Of a DNA stretch of 64,000 nucleotides, positions 44,806-53,324 are shown one piece after another (positions within the stretch are counted from its first letter, which is position 1; each line of letters opens with the position of its first letter). The translations under genes and the position numbers were made by a program. Under the pieces are notes generated by a model. The model was not told the origin of the DNA. It made no database searches and worked only from the letters and a program-made list of their open reading frames with translations. The stretch covers positions 1 to 64,000 of the forward strand of contig SFJO01000010.1 of assembly GCA_004555865.1 (NCBI GenBank). The letters run 5' to 3'. The DNA is from Oscillospiraceae bacterium (GTDB lineage: Bacteria; Bacillota; Clostridia; Oscillospirales; Ruminococcaceae).

Positions 44806-45783
44806 ATGAAACAATTGCTCAGTTTTGTCATTCCCTGCTACCACAGCGCCGAAACCCTGCCCGCCGTGGTGGAGGACATCCGCCGCACCGTGGAGGCCGA
44901 CGGCCGCTACGACTTTGAGGTGATTCTGGCCAACGACAACCCGCCGGACGAAACCTGGCAGGTCATTCAGCAGCTGGCCGCCGCCGACCGGCGGGTGAAG
45001 GGCCTGTGCATGATCCGCAACTTTGGCCAGCACGCCGCCCTTATGGCCGGTTACCGGGCCAGCCGCGGCGACATCATCATCAGCCTGGACGACGACGGCC
45101 AAACCCCGCCGGATCAGGTGTTCAAGCTGGTGGACGCGCTGGACGGCACGGTGGACGCCGTGTACGGCGACTACCCCGCCGACCACAAGTTTGCCAACCC
45201 CTTCCGCCGCTTCGGCAGCAACGTCAACGACAAAATGGCCGAGTGGCTGCTGAAAAAGCCCAAGGGGCTGTATCTGGCCAGCTACTACGCCGTGCCCCGC
45301 TATGTGATGGATGAGGTCATCCGCTACCAGGGCCCCTATCCCTATGTGGACGGGCTGGTGCTGCGCAGCGCCGGGCGCTTTCGCAATGTGCCCGTGGCGC
45401 ACAAAGACCGCACCGTGGGCCAGAGCGGCTATTCACTGAAAAAGCTGCTGGGCCTGTGGCTGAACGGCTTCACCTCCTTCTCGGTGGTGCCGCTGCGGCT
45501 GGCCACCCTGGCGGGCGCGCTGTTTGCCTGTGCAGGCTTTGTGTTTGCGCTGGTGACCATCCTCCGCAAGCTGGTTCTCGGGGCCGCCATTGACCCCGGC
45601 TGGACCAGCATCGTCTGCCTGATGCTCATCATCGGCGGAATGCTGATGGTGATGGTGGGCCTGGCCGGCGAATACATCGGCCGCATTTATGTAAGCATGA
45701 ACGCCGCCCCCCAGTACGCCCTGCGCCAGACCTGCAACCTGGAAGAGGACAACGCCGCCCCCAGACAGACGCCCACGCTTTGA
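44806..45783 (+). CDS. Family 2 glycosyltransferase, polyprenyl-phosphate type
   Basis: 325 aa. An N-terminal GT-A domain (SFVIPCYHSAETL at the start; DDDGQTPPDQ as the metal-binding motif) is followed by two C-terminal membrane helices (about 228-252 and 263-287), the layout of GtrB/DPM1-type enzymes that load a sugar onto undecaprenyl phosphate. Most of these read DLQDPP, here DDDGQTPP. The next gene encodes a multi-spanning GT-C-like protein, a likely user of the lipid-linked sugar. GGAAG is 6 nt before the ATG. Confidence 0.88.
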   Translation: MKQLLSFVIPCYHSAETLPAVVEDIRRTVEADGRYDFEVILANDNPPDETWQVIQQLAAADRRVKGLCMIRNFGQHAALMAGYRASRGDIIISLDDDGQTPPDQVFKLVDALDGTVDAVYGDYPADHKFANPFRRFGSNVNDKMAEWLLKKPKGLYLASYYAVPRYVMDEVIRYQGPYPYVDGLVLRSAGRFRNVPVAHKDRTVGQSGYSLKKLLGLWLNGFTSFSVVPLRLATLAGALFACAGFVFALVTILRKLVLGAAIDPGWTSIVCLMLIIGGMLMVMVGLAGEYIGRIYVSMNAAPQYALRQTCNLEEDNAAPRQTPTL

Positions 45784-45849
45784 ACGCCGGGCCGAACGGC
45801 GGCCTGCTTTTGGCCCAAACGCCGCTTTTCACAACACAAAGGAGACTTT

Positions 45850-47592
45850 ATGCGCTCGGATTCTTCCCGCCGGGACCTTTTTGGGCCCGGCCTTCTTCTG
45901 GCGGCGCTGGCGCTGCTTTTGTGGCGCTGCACCCTTACCTTCTGCTGGTCGGACGAGGGGTTCTATCTGGCGCTGGCCCATCGGTTCTGGCTGGGCGACC
46001 TGCCCTTCGTGGACGAATGGAACACCGCCCAGCTGTACGCGCCCTTTCTGCTGCCCTTTTACGCCCTGTGGCGGGCCGTGACCGGCGGCACCGCGGGCAT
46101 TTATCTGGCCGCCCGGGTTACGGCGGTGCTGCTGCAGTTTGCGCTGGCCTTCGCCCTTTACCGGGCGCTGCGGCCCCGGGGCCGCGGCACGGCGCTGGCC
46201 GCCGCCCTGCTGGTGCTGGTGTACGCCAAGGCGGGCATTGGGGGGCTGAGCTACTACACCCTGTGCTATCTGTTTTTCGGCACCGGGCTGCTGCTTTTTT
46301 ACATCGCCTGTGAGACCGGCCCCGCCGCGCGAACCGGCCTGTGCTTTGCCGCCGGGGCCGTGATGGCGCCGGCCGTGGTGTGTATGCCCTATCTGGCCGT
46401 TCTGTGGGTACTGCCGGCAGCGGTTCTGCCGCTGCCTTCCGCCCGCGGGCGGCGGGGGCCGGTGCTGGCCTTTCTCGGCGGCACCGGGGCGGCGGCGCTG
46501 GTGTATCTTGCCTGGCTGCTGCACCGGGTAAGCCTGAGCGAACTTCTGGAGTACCTGCCCTTTGTGCTCATGGACCCGGACGGATCGAACACGTCTCTTC
46601 CGGTGCTGGCCCTCAAGGCGCTGGTGCAGCCCTTCTACCAGTTCCGGTTCGGGCTGCTTTTCTGGGGCGGAGCGCTGGCTGCCAGCCTGCTGCTGCCCCG
46701 GCTGCGGCGCGTAACCCCCGCTTCGGCCCTGTCCGTAAAAGTGCGCCGCCTGCTGCTGGCAGCGGCGCTGGCCGGCTTTGTGGTGAACCTGCTCACCAGC
46801 GGGGATATGCTGGGCAAGGCCCATCTGGCGCTGTGCCTGCTGGCGGTGCAGTGCTGGCTGCTCACCCCGCCGGCCCGCCGCCCCGTGCGGGAGGCCCTCT
46901 GCTTTTTCCTGCCCGGCTGGGCCTTCGGGCTTGTGTGGCAGGTGGGCAGCAACACCGGCTTTTCCGGCATGACGCTGGGGTTTGCCCTGGCCTGCGCCGG
47001 GGCCGCCCCCATGGTGGGGGCCTGCCTGCACTGCCTGCGCGAGGAGGGGGTGCTTTCCCGCAGCACCGGCTGTGCGCTGGCGGCGCTGGCGCTGTGTGTG
47101 CCGGTGCTGCTCAGCGGTTGGCAGCGGCTGGCGCTGGAATACCGGGACGCCCCCCTCAGCCAGTGTACCCAGCGGCTGACCAGCGGCCCTGCAGCCGGGC
47201 TTGTCACCACACCGGAGCACGCCGCCCAGTACACGGCCATCTGCCGGGCCTTGACCGAGAGCGAGAGCGACGGCCCGGTGTTCGTCACCGCGCTGGCCCC
47301 TTGGGCCTACCTGTGCACCGACCGGCCCATGGGTGCCTCCACCAGCTGGCGCACCTATCTGGACAGTGAACTTTTGGAGGTGTACTACCGGCAGCACCCG
47401 GAGCGCTTCCCCACCACCGTTCTGGTGTTGGACGAGGCCGTGGGCGGGTACACTTCCACCCTTCAGCCAGAGGAAAACCCGCTGCCCAACCAGAACTCCG
47501 GCCGTGAGGACGGCTTTCTGACCCTGGAACTGGCCCGGCGCGGCTTCACGGCGCACACCACCCCGGTGGGCACGGTGTACGAGGCCGGGTAA
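45850..47592 (+). CDS. Multi-spanning GT-C-like glycosyltransferase
   Basis: 580 aa with about ten membrane helices. The first extracytoplasmic loop holds FCWSDEGFYLALAHRFWLGD; an acidic pair at this position is the catalytic mark of GT-C enzymes such as ArnT/PMT/GT39. The last ~100 residues form a soluble outer domain. It probably transfers a sugar from polyprenyl phosphate to a surface acceptor. AAAGGAG precedes the ATG, 66 bp after the GT2 gene, so the two form one unit. The family call rests on topology and the DE motif. Confidence 0.75.
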   Translation: MRSDSSRRDLFGPGLLLAALALLLWRCTLTFCWSDEGFYLALAHRFWLGDLPFVDEWNTAQLYAPFLLPFYALWRAVTGGTAGIYLAARVTAVLLQFALAFALYRALRPRGRGTALAAALLVLVYAKAGIGGLSYYTLCYLFFGTGLLLFYIACETGPAARTGLCFAAGAVMAPAVVCMPYLAVLWVLPAAVLPLPSARGRRGPVLAFLGGTGAAALVYLAWLLHRVSLSELLEYLPFVLMDPDGSNTSLPVLALKALVQPFYQFRFGLLFWGGALAASLLLPRLRRVTPASALSVKVRRLLLAAALAGFVVNLLTSGDMLGKAHLALCLLAVQCWLLTPPARRPVREALCFFLPGWAFGLVWQVGSNTGFSGMTLGFALACAGAAPMVGACLHCLREEGVLSRSTGCALAALALCVPVLLSGWQRLALEYRDAPLSQCTQRLTSGPAAGLVTTPEHAAQYTAICRALTESESDGPVFVTALAPWAYLCTDRPMGASTSWRTYLDSELLEVYYRQHPERFPTTVLVLDEAVGGYTSTLQPEENPLPNQNSGREDGFLTLELARRGFTAHTTPVGTVYEAG

Positions 47593-47764
47593 CGGTGCAC
47601 CGCGGGCGGGTGTGCCTGCGATATATTTGCCTTATCTGCGCTATTTTTAGCACAATCATCTTTCTTCGTCATTTCTCACATCATTTTTTCGGCACGGCCG
47701 AGGCGCGCCATGCAAAATGCGCAGGAAGCGCCGTCCAAGCGGCCCGGCGCGGTGTGCCCTCCGG

Positions 47765-47793
47765 TTGATTTTTGCCGAAGAAACGGTTATAAT
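47765..47793 (+). promoter_or_regulatory. Promoter of the kinase-like/MATE genes
   Basis: TTGATT (47765-47770), 17 nt, TATAAT (47788-47793). The transcript would carry a leader of about 175 nt. Confidence 0.65.
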
Positions 47794-47826
47794 GGCCAGG
47801 AAAATGAATTTGGGTGTCTGCCTGCG

Positions 47827-47864
47827 GCGGCCCGCCGGGAAGCTTCGTCCTTCCGGCGGGCCGC
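47827..47864 (+). other. Leader hairpin upstream of the kinase-like gene
   Basis: GCGGCCCGCCGG (47827-47838) pairs with CCGGCGGGCCGC (47853-47864), 12 bp, followed by only TTTGTG. It may be a weak attenuator or a stabilising 5' stem. Confidence 0.45.
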
Positions 47865-47973
47865 TTTGTGCCGCAGGGGCCGCCGTGCGCCGGGGCCTCC
47901 CGGCCGATCTCTCAGGGCCGGTGCCCGCGCGGTGCAGCCCGCACGCCGGCCCTTTCAAAGGAGGAAGGAACCT

Positions 47974-48561
47974 ATGCCTTACCGCATCATCACCATCAGC
48001 CGCGCCCCCTACTCTGGCGCACGGCACATTGCCCGCCTGGTGGCCGACAAGCTGAACCTGGCCTACTACGACAAGGAACTGATCACCCTGGCCGCCAAGG
48101 AGAGCGGCCTGTCGGAAGAGGCCATCGCCGCCAGCGAAACCCAGCGCAGCAGCAGCCTGCTGTACAGCCTTTCCATCCTGGGCAGCCAGCTGCCCCTGGC
48201 CGACCAGGTGTATCTGGTGAAGAGCCGCGTCATCAAGCAGGTGGCCGAGGAAGGCCCCTGCGTCATCGTGGGCTGCTGCGGCGACTATGTGCTCAACAGC
48301 CGCAAGGACGTGCTCAACGTGTTCCTGTACGGCTCGGAGGATCTGCGCGTCGCCCAGGGCCAGGCCGAGGGCCTGCTGCCCGCCGACCACGCCGCGGCCC
48401 TCAGCGTGCTGCACAAGGCCGACCGGAAAAAGGCCGACTACTACCTCTACTACACCCAGAACCGCTGGGGCCAGGCCCAGAACTACGACCTGTGCCTGAA
48501 CGCCGAGCTGGGCGCGGACCTGTGCGCCCAACTGATCGAGGACGCCTATACAAAGGGCTGA
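47974..48561 (+). CDS. Cytidylate-kinase-like protein with altered P-loop
   Basis: 195 aa. The overall pattern (IITISR..., YYDKELITLAAKESGLSEE, LYSLSILG, CVIVG-C-C-GDYVL, DVLNVFLYG) is that of the Firmicutes cytidylate-kinase-like family. The nucleotide-binding loop, normally FGSGGREIG, here reads APYSGARHIA, and the conserved GRCADYIL reads GCCGDYVL, losing the Arg. Kinase activity is therefore doubtful; it may be a regulatory pseudokinase. AAAGGAGG lies 9 nt before the ATG. A MATE transporter gene follows 60 bp later. Confidence 0.78.
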   Translation: MPYRIITISRAPYSGARHIARLVADKLNLAYYDKELITLAAKESGLSEEAIAASETQRSSSLLYSLSILGSQLPLADQVYLVKSRVIKQVAEEGPCVIVGCCGDYVLNSRKDVLNVFLYGSEDLRVAQGQAEGLLPADHAAALSVLHKADRKKADYYLYYTQNRWGQAQNYDLCLNAELGADLCAQLIEDAYTKG

Positions 48562-48620
48562 GAACCCGCACGCAAACTTTTGGGGCCATTTGCGCCCCCC
48601 CGTTTTACGGAGGAATCCCC

Positions 48621-50036
48621 TTGAACGAAACGAAACAGAACGTACAGGCCGCCCCTGCGGCCGAAGCTGCCGCACCCCGGCAGGAAAACAAGATGGGCAC
48701 CATGCCCGTCAACAAGCTGCTGATCAGTATGTCGCTGCCCATGATGGCCAGCATGCTGGTGCAGGCGCTTTACAACGTTGTGGACAGCATCTTCGTCTCC
48801 CGCGTGTGTGAGGACGCCCTCACCGCCGTGAGCATGGCCTTCCCCATCCAGACCCTGATGATCGCCGTGGGCGTGGGCACCGGCGTGGGCGTAAACGCCC
48901 TGCTGAGCAAATCCCTGGGCGAAAAGAACTACGGGCAGGCCAACCGGGCCGCCACCAACGGTCTGTTCCTGAATGTGATCGGCATGCTGGTGTTTATGGT
49001 GTTCGGCCTGGTGGCCAGCCATTTCTACTACACGGCGCAGACCGATGACCCCGAAATCATCGCCTACGGCACCAGCTACCTGTTCATCATCTGTGTGTTC
49101 AGCCAGGCCCAGTTCATCACCCTGATGCTGGAAAAGATCCTGGTGGCCACCGGCAATACCTTTTACAGCATGCTGGGCCAGATGGCCGGCGCCATCACCA
49201 ACATCATTCTGGACCCCATCATGATCTTCGGTATGTTCGGCCTGCCCGCCATGGGCGCGGCCGGCGCCGCCATTGCCACCGTGCTGGGCCAGTGCGTGGG
49301 CTTCGGGCTGGATCTGTGGTTCAACCTGCGCTTCAATAAGGAAGTGGAGCTGAGCTTCAAGGGCTTCCGCCCCCACGGCACCACCATCCGCCGCATTTAC
49401 AGCGTGGGCGTGCCCTGCATCGGTATGCAGTCCATCGGCAGCGTTATGGTGCTGGGCATGAACAGCATCCTGATGAACTTCTCCAGCACCGCCGTGGCCT
49501 TCTTCGGCGTGTACTTCAAGCTGCAGAGCTTTGTGTTCATGCCCGTGTTCGGCATGAACAACGGCATGGTGCCCATTCTGGGCTACAACTACGGTGCCCG
49601 CAAGCCCAAGCGGATGCTGGCCACCATCAAGCTGGCCACCGCCTACGCCACCGGCATCATGCTGGTGGGCGTGGTCATCGTGCAGCTGTTCGCCGCCCAG
49701 CTGCTGGGCATCTTTGACGCCAGCGACGCGTTGCTGGCCATCGGCGTGCCCGGCCTGCGCATCATCTGCCTGAGCTTTATCTTCGCCGGCATCTCGGTGG
49801 TGGGCAGCAGCGTGTTCCAGGCGCTGGGCCACGGCTTCCTCAGCCTGTGGGTGTCGGTCATCCGTCAGCTGGTGGTGCTGCTGCCGGTGGCCTGGGCCAT
49901 TGCCCATTTCACCGACCGGCTGGAACTGGTGTGGCTGGCCTTCCCCATCGCCGAACTGGTGGCGGTCACCCTGAGCAGCCTGTTCCTCACCAAGGTGTAC
50001 CGGCAGGTCATCAAGCCCATGATGAACAACGCCTGA
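48621..50036 (+). CDS. MATE family efflux transporter
   Basis: 471 aa with 12 predicted membrane segments. The MATE repeats are visible: LPMMASMLVQALYNVVDSIF and, in the second half, GMNNGMVPILGYNYGARKPKR. Family members export drugs or metabolites by Na+ or H+ antiport. The start is taken as TTG at 48621 because CGGAGG lies 7-8 nt upstream; the first ATG (48692) lacks an SD. It follows the kinase-like gene and ends at its own terminator. Confidence 0.92.
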   Translation: MNETKQNVQAAPAAEAAAPRQENKMGTMPVNKLLISMSLPMMASMLVQALYNVVDSIFVSRVCEDALTAVSMAFPIQTLMIAVGVGTGVGVNALLSKSLGEKNYGQANRAATNGLFLNVIGMLVFMVFGLVASHFYYTAQTDDPEIIAYGTSYLFIICVFSQAQFITLMLEKILVATGNTFYSMLGQMAGAITNIILDPIMIFGMFGLPAMGAAGAAIATVLGQCVGFGLDLWFNLRFNKEVELSFKGFRPHGTTIRRIYSVGVPCIGMQSIGSVMVLGMNSILMNFSSTAVAFFGVYFKLQSFVFMPVFGMNNGMVPILGYNYGARKPKRMLATIKLATAYATGIMLVGVVIVQLFAAQLLGIFDASDALLAIGVPGLRIICLSFIFAGISVVGSSVFQALGHGFLSLWVSVIRQLVVLLPVAWAIAHFTDRLELVWLAFPIAELVAVTLSSLFLTKVYRQVIKPMMNNA

Positions 50037-50131
50037 CCTTCCGCTTTGTGCCATCCCGGCCGATCCGGCCGTTACAAAAGGGAATTCTGCCCAAATTTTG
50101 CATTGCAGCTTTGTGCGGTATTTCCGCGAAA

Positions 50132-50166
50132 AATGCCCTGTCGGAACTTCCGATGGGGTATTTTTT
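50132..50166 (+). terminator. Terminator after the MATE gene
   Basis: AATGCCC/GGGGTATT outer and TCGGAA/TTCCGA inner pairing, followed by T6. The TATACT (50172) just behind it may start the next gene. Confidence 0.75.
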
Positions 50167-50239
50167 GTGCTATACTATAGTTGTGAAATTGTGCCCGGCG
50201 TCGCTTTCCGGCCCGGACGGACAAGGGAGGGCGTTTTCC

Positions 50240-50926
50240 ATGTTCAAGCAAGCCAAGGCCGGGCTGCTGCTTTCCAGCGCGGCCTACCTCATTCTGGGCG
50301 TCTGCCTCATCGGCTGGCCGGACCTCTCGGTCAGCCTGCTGTGCCAGGGCTTCGGCGCGGTGGTGCTCATCTCCGGCCTGGTGCAGGTGTGGCGCTACCT
50401 CCGGCGGGAGGGCAACCCGTTTTATGCCTATCTCAGCCTGCTGTACGGTGTTGTAGCTGCCGCGGTGGGCGTGGCGCTTATCGCCTGGCCCAAGCTGTTT
50501 CTCAGCGTGCTGCCGGTGGTGTTCGGCCTGTTCCTGATTGTGGACAGCATCGGCCGCCTGGGCCAGGCGCTGGATTTGAAGGCCGTGGGCTACGGCCGCT
50601 GGTGGTTGTACCTGCTCACCAGTCTGGTGAGCATTGCCCTGGGTGCGTTCGTGCTGTGCAATCCCTTCCAGACGGTGGAGGCCATGGTGATGGCGCTGGG
50701 CGTGATTCTGGTGCTGGAGGCCGTGCTGAACCTGGTTGGCACCCTGTTCGCCAGCGTAACCGTGTGGCGCTTGGGCCGTGCGATGGAAAAGGCACAGGCC
50801 GAGGCCCGCGCGCTGGAGGAAGCCGCTGAAAACGCCCAGGCCGCCGACAAGGCCGAGACGTTCTTCCGCGGGGAAGAAGGCCCCGTAGTGGATGCAGACG
50901 CCCACCCCGTGGAGGATGAGAAGTAA
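50240..50926 (+). CDS. HdeD/DUF308 family membrane protein
   Basis: 228 aa. Six membrane helices in three pairs (about residues 8-175) repeat a pattern with the polar W-P/N-P-F turn (IGWPDLSVSLL, IAWPKLFLSVL, LCNPFQTVEAM), as in HdeD acid-resistance proteins. A charged Ala/Glu-rich cytoplasmic tail (about 180-228) follows. Function in Firmicutes is unknown. AAGGGAGGG precedes the ATG at 50240. Confidence 0.85.
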   Translation: MFKQAKAGLLLSSAAYLILGVCLIGWPDLSVSLLCQGFGAVVLISGLVQVWRYLRREGNPFYAYLSLLYGVVAAAVGVALIAWPKLFLSVLPVVFGLFLIVDSIGRLGQALDLKAVGYGRWWLYLLTSLVSIALGAFVLCNPFQTVEAMVMALGVILVLEAVLNLVGTLFASVTVWRLGRAMEKAQAEARALEEAAENAQAADKAETFFRGEEGPVVDADAHPVEDEK

Positions 50927-51055
50927 AGCCCCGTTGTTTCTTCGTGCTTTACGCCCGGCTGCCCTGGCCGGGCGCTTTTCCTGCCCGGAAACCGGGCACC
51001 GATCCATTCGTTTATTTTTGCCCTGCCCCGCAGGGCCATTCAAAAGGAGAATACC

Positions 51056-52453
51056 ATGCAATACGATCTGATCATCGTCGGTGCCGGCCCGGCCGGCATC
51101 TTTACCGCGCTGGAGCTGCTGCGCAAGGGCGGCCAGAAAAAGATCGCCATCTTTGAAAAGGGTCAGCCCGTGGAAAAGCGCCACTGCCCCAAAGCCGAGG
51201 TGGGCCACTGCCTCAACTGCAAGCCCTACTGCCACATCACCACCGGGTTTTCCGGCGCGGGCGCTTTTTCGGACGGCAAGCTGAGCCTCTCCCACGAGGT
51301 GGGCGGCGACCTGCCCAGCCTGATCGGCGAGTTCAACGCCCAGGAGCTGATTGACTACGCCGACAAGATCTATCTGGAGTTCGGCGCAGACACCCATGTG
51401 GAGGGCGTGAGCGACGGCGAGGAGATCAAGGAGATCCGCAAGCGGGCCATTCAGGCCGGCCTGAAGCTGGTGGACTGCCCCATCCGCCACCTGGGCACCG
51501 AGAAGGCCCAGCAGCTATACTATTCCATCCAGCAGTATCTGGCCCAGCAGGGCGTAGAGCTGTTCTTCGGAGTGGAGTGCCGCAATCTGGTGCTGGAAAA
51601 CGGCGTGTGCACCGGCGTGCAGATCGCCGACCACGGCGTGGAGCGCCAGGTGTTCGGCAAGGAAGTGGTGGTGGCCACCGGCCGCCGCGGCGCAGACTGG
51701 CTGGAGCGGCTGTGCGCCGAGCATGGCATCGGTCACAAGCCCGGCACCGTGGACATCGGCGTGCGCGTGGAGTGCCGCAACGAGATCATGGAAACCGTGA
51801 ACCGGGTGCTGTACGAGTCCAAGTTGATCGGCTACCCCCAGCCCTTCAAGAATAAGGTGCGCACCTTCTGCCAGAACCCCGGCGGCTTCGTCAGCCAGGA
51901 AAACTACGACAATGACCTGGCCGTTGTGAACGGCCACAGCTATAAGGACCTGAAGAGCCCCAACACCAACCTGGCCATTCTGTGCAGCCACAATTTCACC
52001 GAGCCCTTCAACCAGCCCATTGACTATGCCCGCAAGGTTGGCGAACTGACCAATATGCTGGGCGCGGGCCACATCATGGTGCAGCGCTACGGCGACATTC
52101 TGGACGGCAAGCGCACCTGGGCCAAGGAACTGGCCTTCTCCAACGTGCGGCCCACCCTGAAGGACGCGGTGGCCGGCGACATCACCGCCGCCATGCCCTA
52201 CCGCAGCATGATCAACATCATCAACTTCATCCAGATGCTGGATCATGTGGTGCCCGGCTTCGCCTCCACCGAGACCCTGCTGTACAGCCCCGAGCTGAAG
52301 TTCTACTCCAACCGGGTGAAGATGGATGAAAACCTCGACACCAACATCCCCGGTCTGCACTGCCTGGGCGATTCCTCCGGCTGGACCCGCGGCCTGATGA
52401 TGGCCAGCGTGATGGGCGTGCTCATGGGCCGCAAGCTGGCCGAGCGGCTGTAA
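51056..52453 (+). CDS. FAD-dependent oxidoreductase (COG2509 type)
   Basis: 465 aa. A Rossmann FAD motif, IVGAGPAGIFTALELL, opens the protein. A cysteine cluster follows (CPKAEVGHCLNCKPYC, about residues 44-59), which may hold a metal or take part in redox. FSGAGAFSDGKL and the C-terminal PGLHCLGDSSGWTRGLMMAS close the FAD site. This family is widespread in anaerobes and its reaction is not known to me. AAAAGGAG is 7 nt before the ATG. It is monocistronic. Confidence 0.88.
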   Translation: MQYDLIIVGAGPAGIFTALELLRKGGQKKIAIFEKGQPVEKRHCPKAEVGHCLNCKPYCHITTGFSGAGAFSDGKLSLSHEVGGDLPSLIGEFNAQELIDYADKIYLEFGADTHVEGVSDGEEIKEIRKRAIQAGLKLVDCPIRHLGTEKAQQLYYSIQQYLAQQGVELFFGVECRNLVLENGVCTGVQIADHGVERQVFGKEVVVATGRRGADWLERLCAEHGIGHKPGTVDIGVRVECRNEIMETVNRVLYESKLIGYPQPFKNKVRTFCQNPGGFVSQENYDNDLAVVNGHSYKDLKSPNTNLAILCSHNFTEPFNQPIDYARKVGELTNMLGAGHIMVQRYGDILDGKRTWAKELAFSNVRPTLKDAVAGDITAAMPYRSMINIINFIQMLDHVVPGFASTETLLYSPELKFYSNRVKMDENLDTNIPGLHCLGDSSGWTRGLMMASVMGVLMGRKLAERL

Positions 52454-52496
52454 GCCGCTCGCGCAGGCGCTGTCAAGCCACCCGCTGAACCCAAAT

Positions 52497-52564
52497 TAAA
52501 AAAACAACGGCGCTTCTTCCAAAGCCCGGCTCATAGCCGCGGCCCGGAAGGGGCGCCGTTTTTG
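52497..52564. terminator. Bidirectional terminator
   Basis: AACGGCGC (52506-52513) pairs with GCGCCGTT (52553-52560), with extra CTTCC/GGAAG pairing. A run of A precedes and T's follow. It serves the flavoprotein gene and the converging HAD gene. Confidence 0.8.
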
Positions 52565-52628
52565 GTTTGCGTCTTGATTGCATTGCAGGAATTGATGCAC
52601 ATCCTGCGCAGATGCGCGGTTTTAAGGC

Positions 52629-53297
52629 TCACCGCGTCTGTGTCCGCTCCCGCTGCTCGATCCAGCCGATGACCTGCTTCAGATCCTCACAGCAGCCGTC
52701 GCACAGGGCCAGAATCTCCTGCGTGGGGGCCGACAGGTCCGGCACCATCACCGTGATGCACCCGGCGGCACGGCCGGCACGCACCCCGTTGAAGCTGTCC
52801 TCCAGCACCAGGCAGTTCTGGGGCGGCAGATCCAGCAGCTTTGCCGCCAGTAAAAACAGCTCCGGGGACGGCTTGCAGCGGGTCACCATTTCCCCGGCGG
52901 CAATCTGGCTGAAATAGCCCGCCACCCCGGCCATGTTCAGGTTGCGCTTTACCAGCGGCGATTTGGTGCTGCTGCCGATGGCCATGGGCAGGCCCCGGCC
53001 CTTCAGATAGGCCAGCAGCTCATCCAGGCCCTTTTTCTTGGGCACGCCCTGAAGCAGCCGGCCCTGCACCTGATTGTAGCAGGCGGCAATCATGGCGGCG
53101 CCATCCGCCTCCGGGTAGAACCGATGAATGATCTCCACCGATTTTGCCCCGTTGGAACCGCGCAGCGACGCCGCCAGCTGGGGCTGATATTCCAGCCCAA
53201 ACTGAGCGCAGACGCCGGGCCATGCATCGGTAAACATTCGCTCGGTGTCAAACATCAGCCCATCCATATCAAAAATCACGCCGCGTATCCGGTTCAT
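52629..53297 (-). CDS. HAD-superfamily hydrolase (beta-phosphoglucomutase-like)
   Basis: 222 aa. Motif I is FDMDGLMFD (nucleophile Asp10 and acid/base Asp12), motif II GSSTKS, motif III Lys in CKPSPELF, motif IV LEDSFNGVRAGRAAG: the subgroup of phosphatases/phosphomutases with an N-terminal helical cap. Substrate unknown. The ATG at 53297 has AGGAG 8 nt upstream; the ATG two codons earlier (53303) is only 2 nt from it. It follows the NnrE gene on the same strand with a 27-bp gap. Confidence 0.9.
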   Translation of the reverse strand: MNRIRGVIFDMDGLMFDTERMFTDAWPGVCAQFGLEYQPQLAASLRGSNGAKSVEIIHRFYPEADGAAMIAACYNQVQGRLLQGVPKKKGLDELLAYLKGRGLPMAIGSSTKSPLVKRNLNMAGVAGYFSQIAAGEMVTRCKPSPELFLLAAKLLDLPPQNCLVLEDSFNGVRAGRAAGCITVMVPDLSAPTQEILALCDGCCEDLKQVIGWIEQRERTQTR

Positions 53298-53324
53298 GGC
53301 CATCTCTCCTCTCGATTTTTTGAC

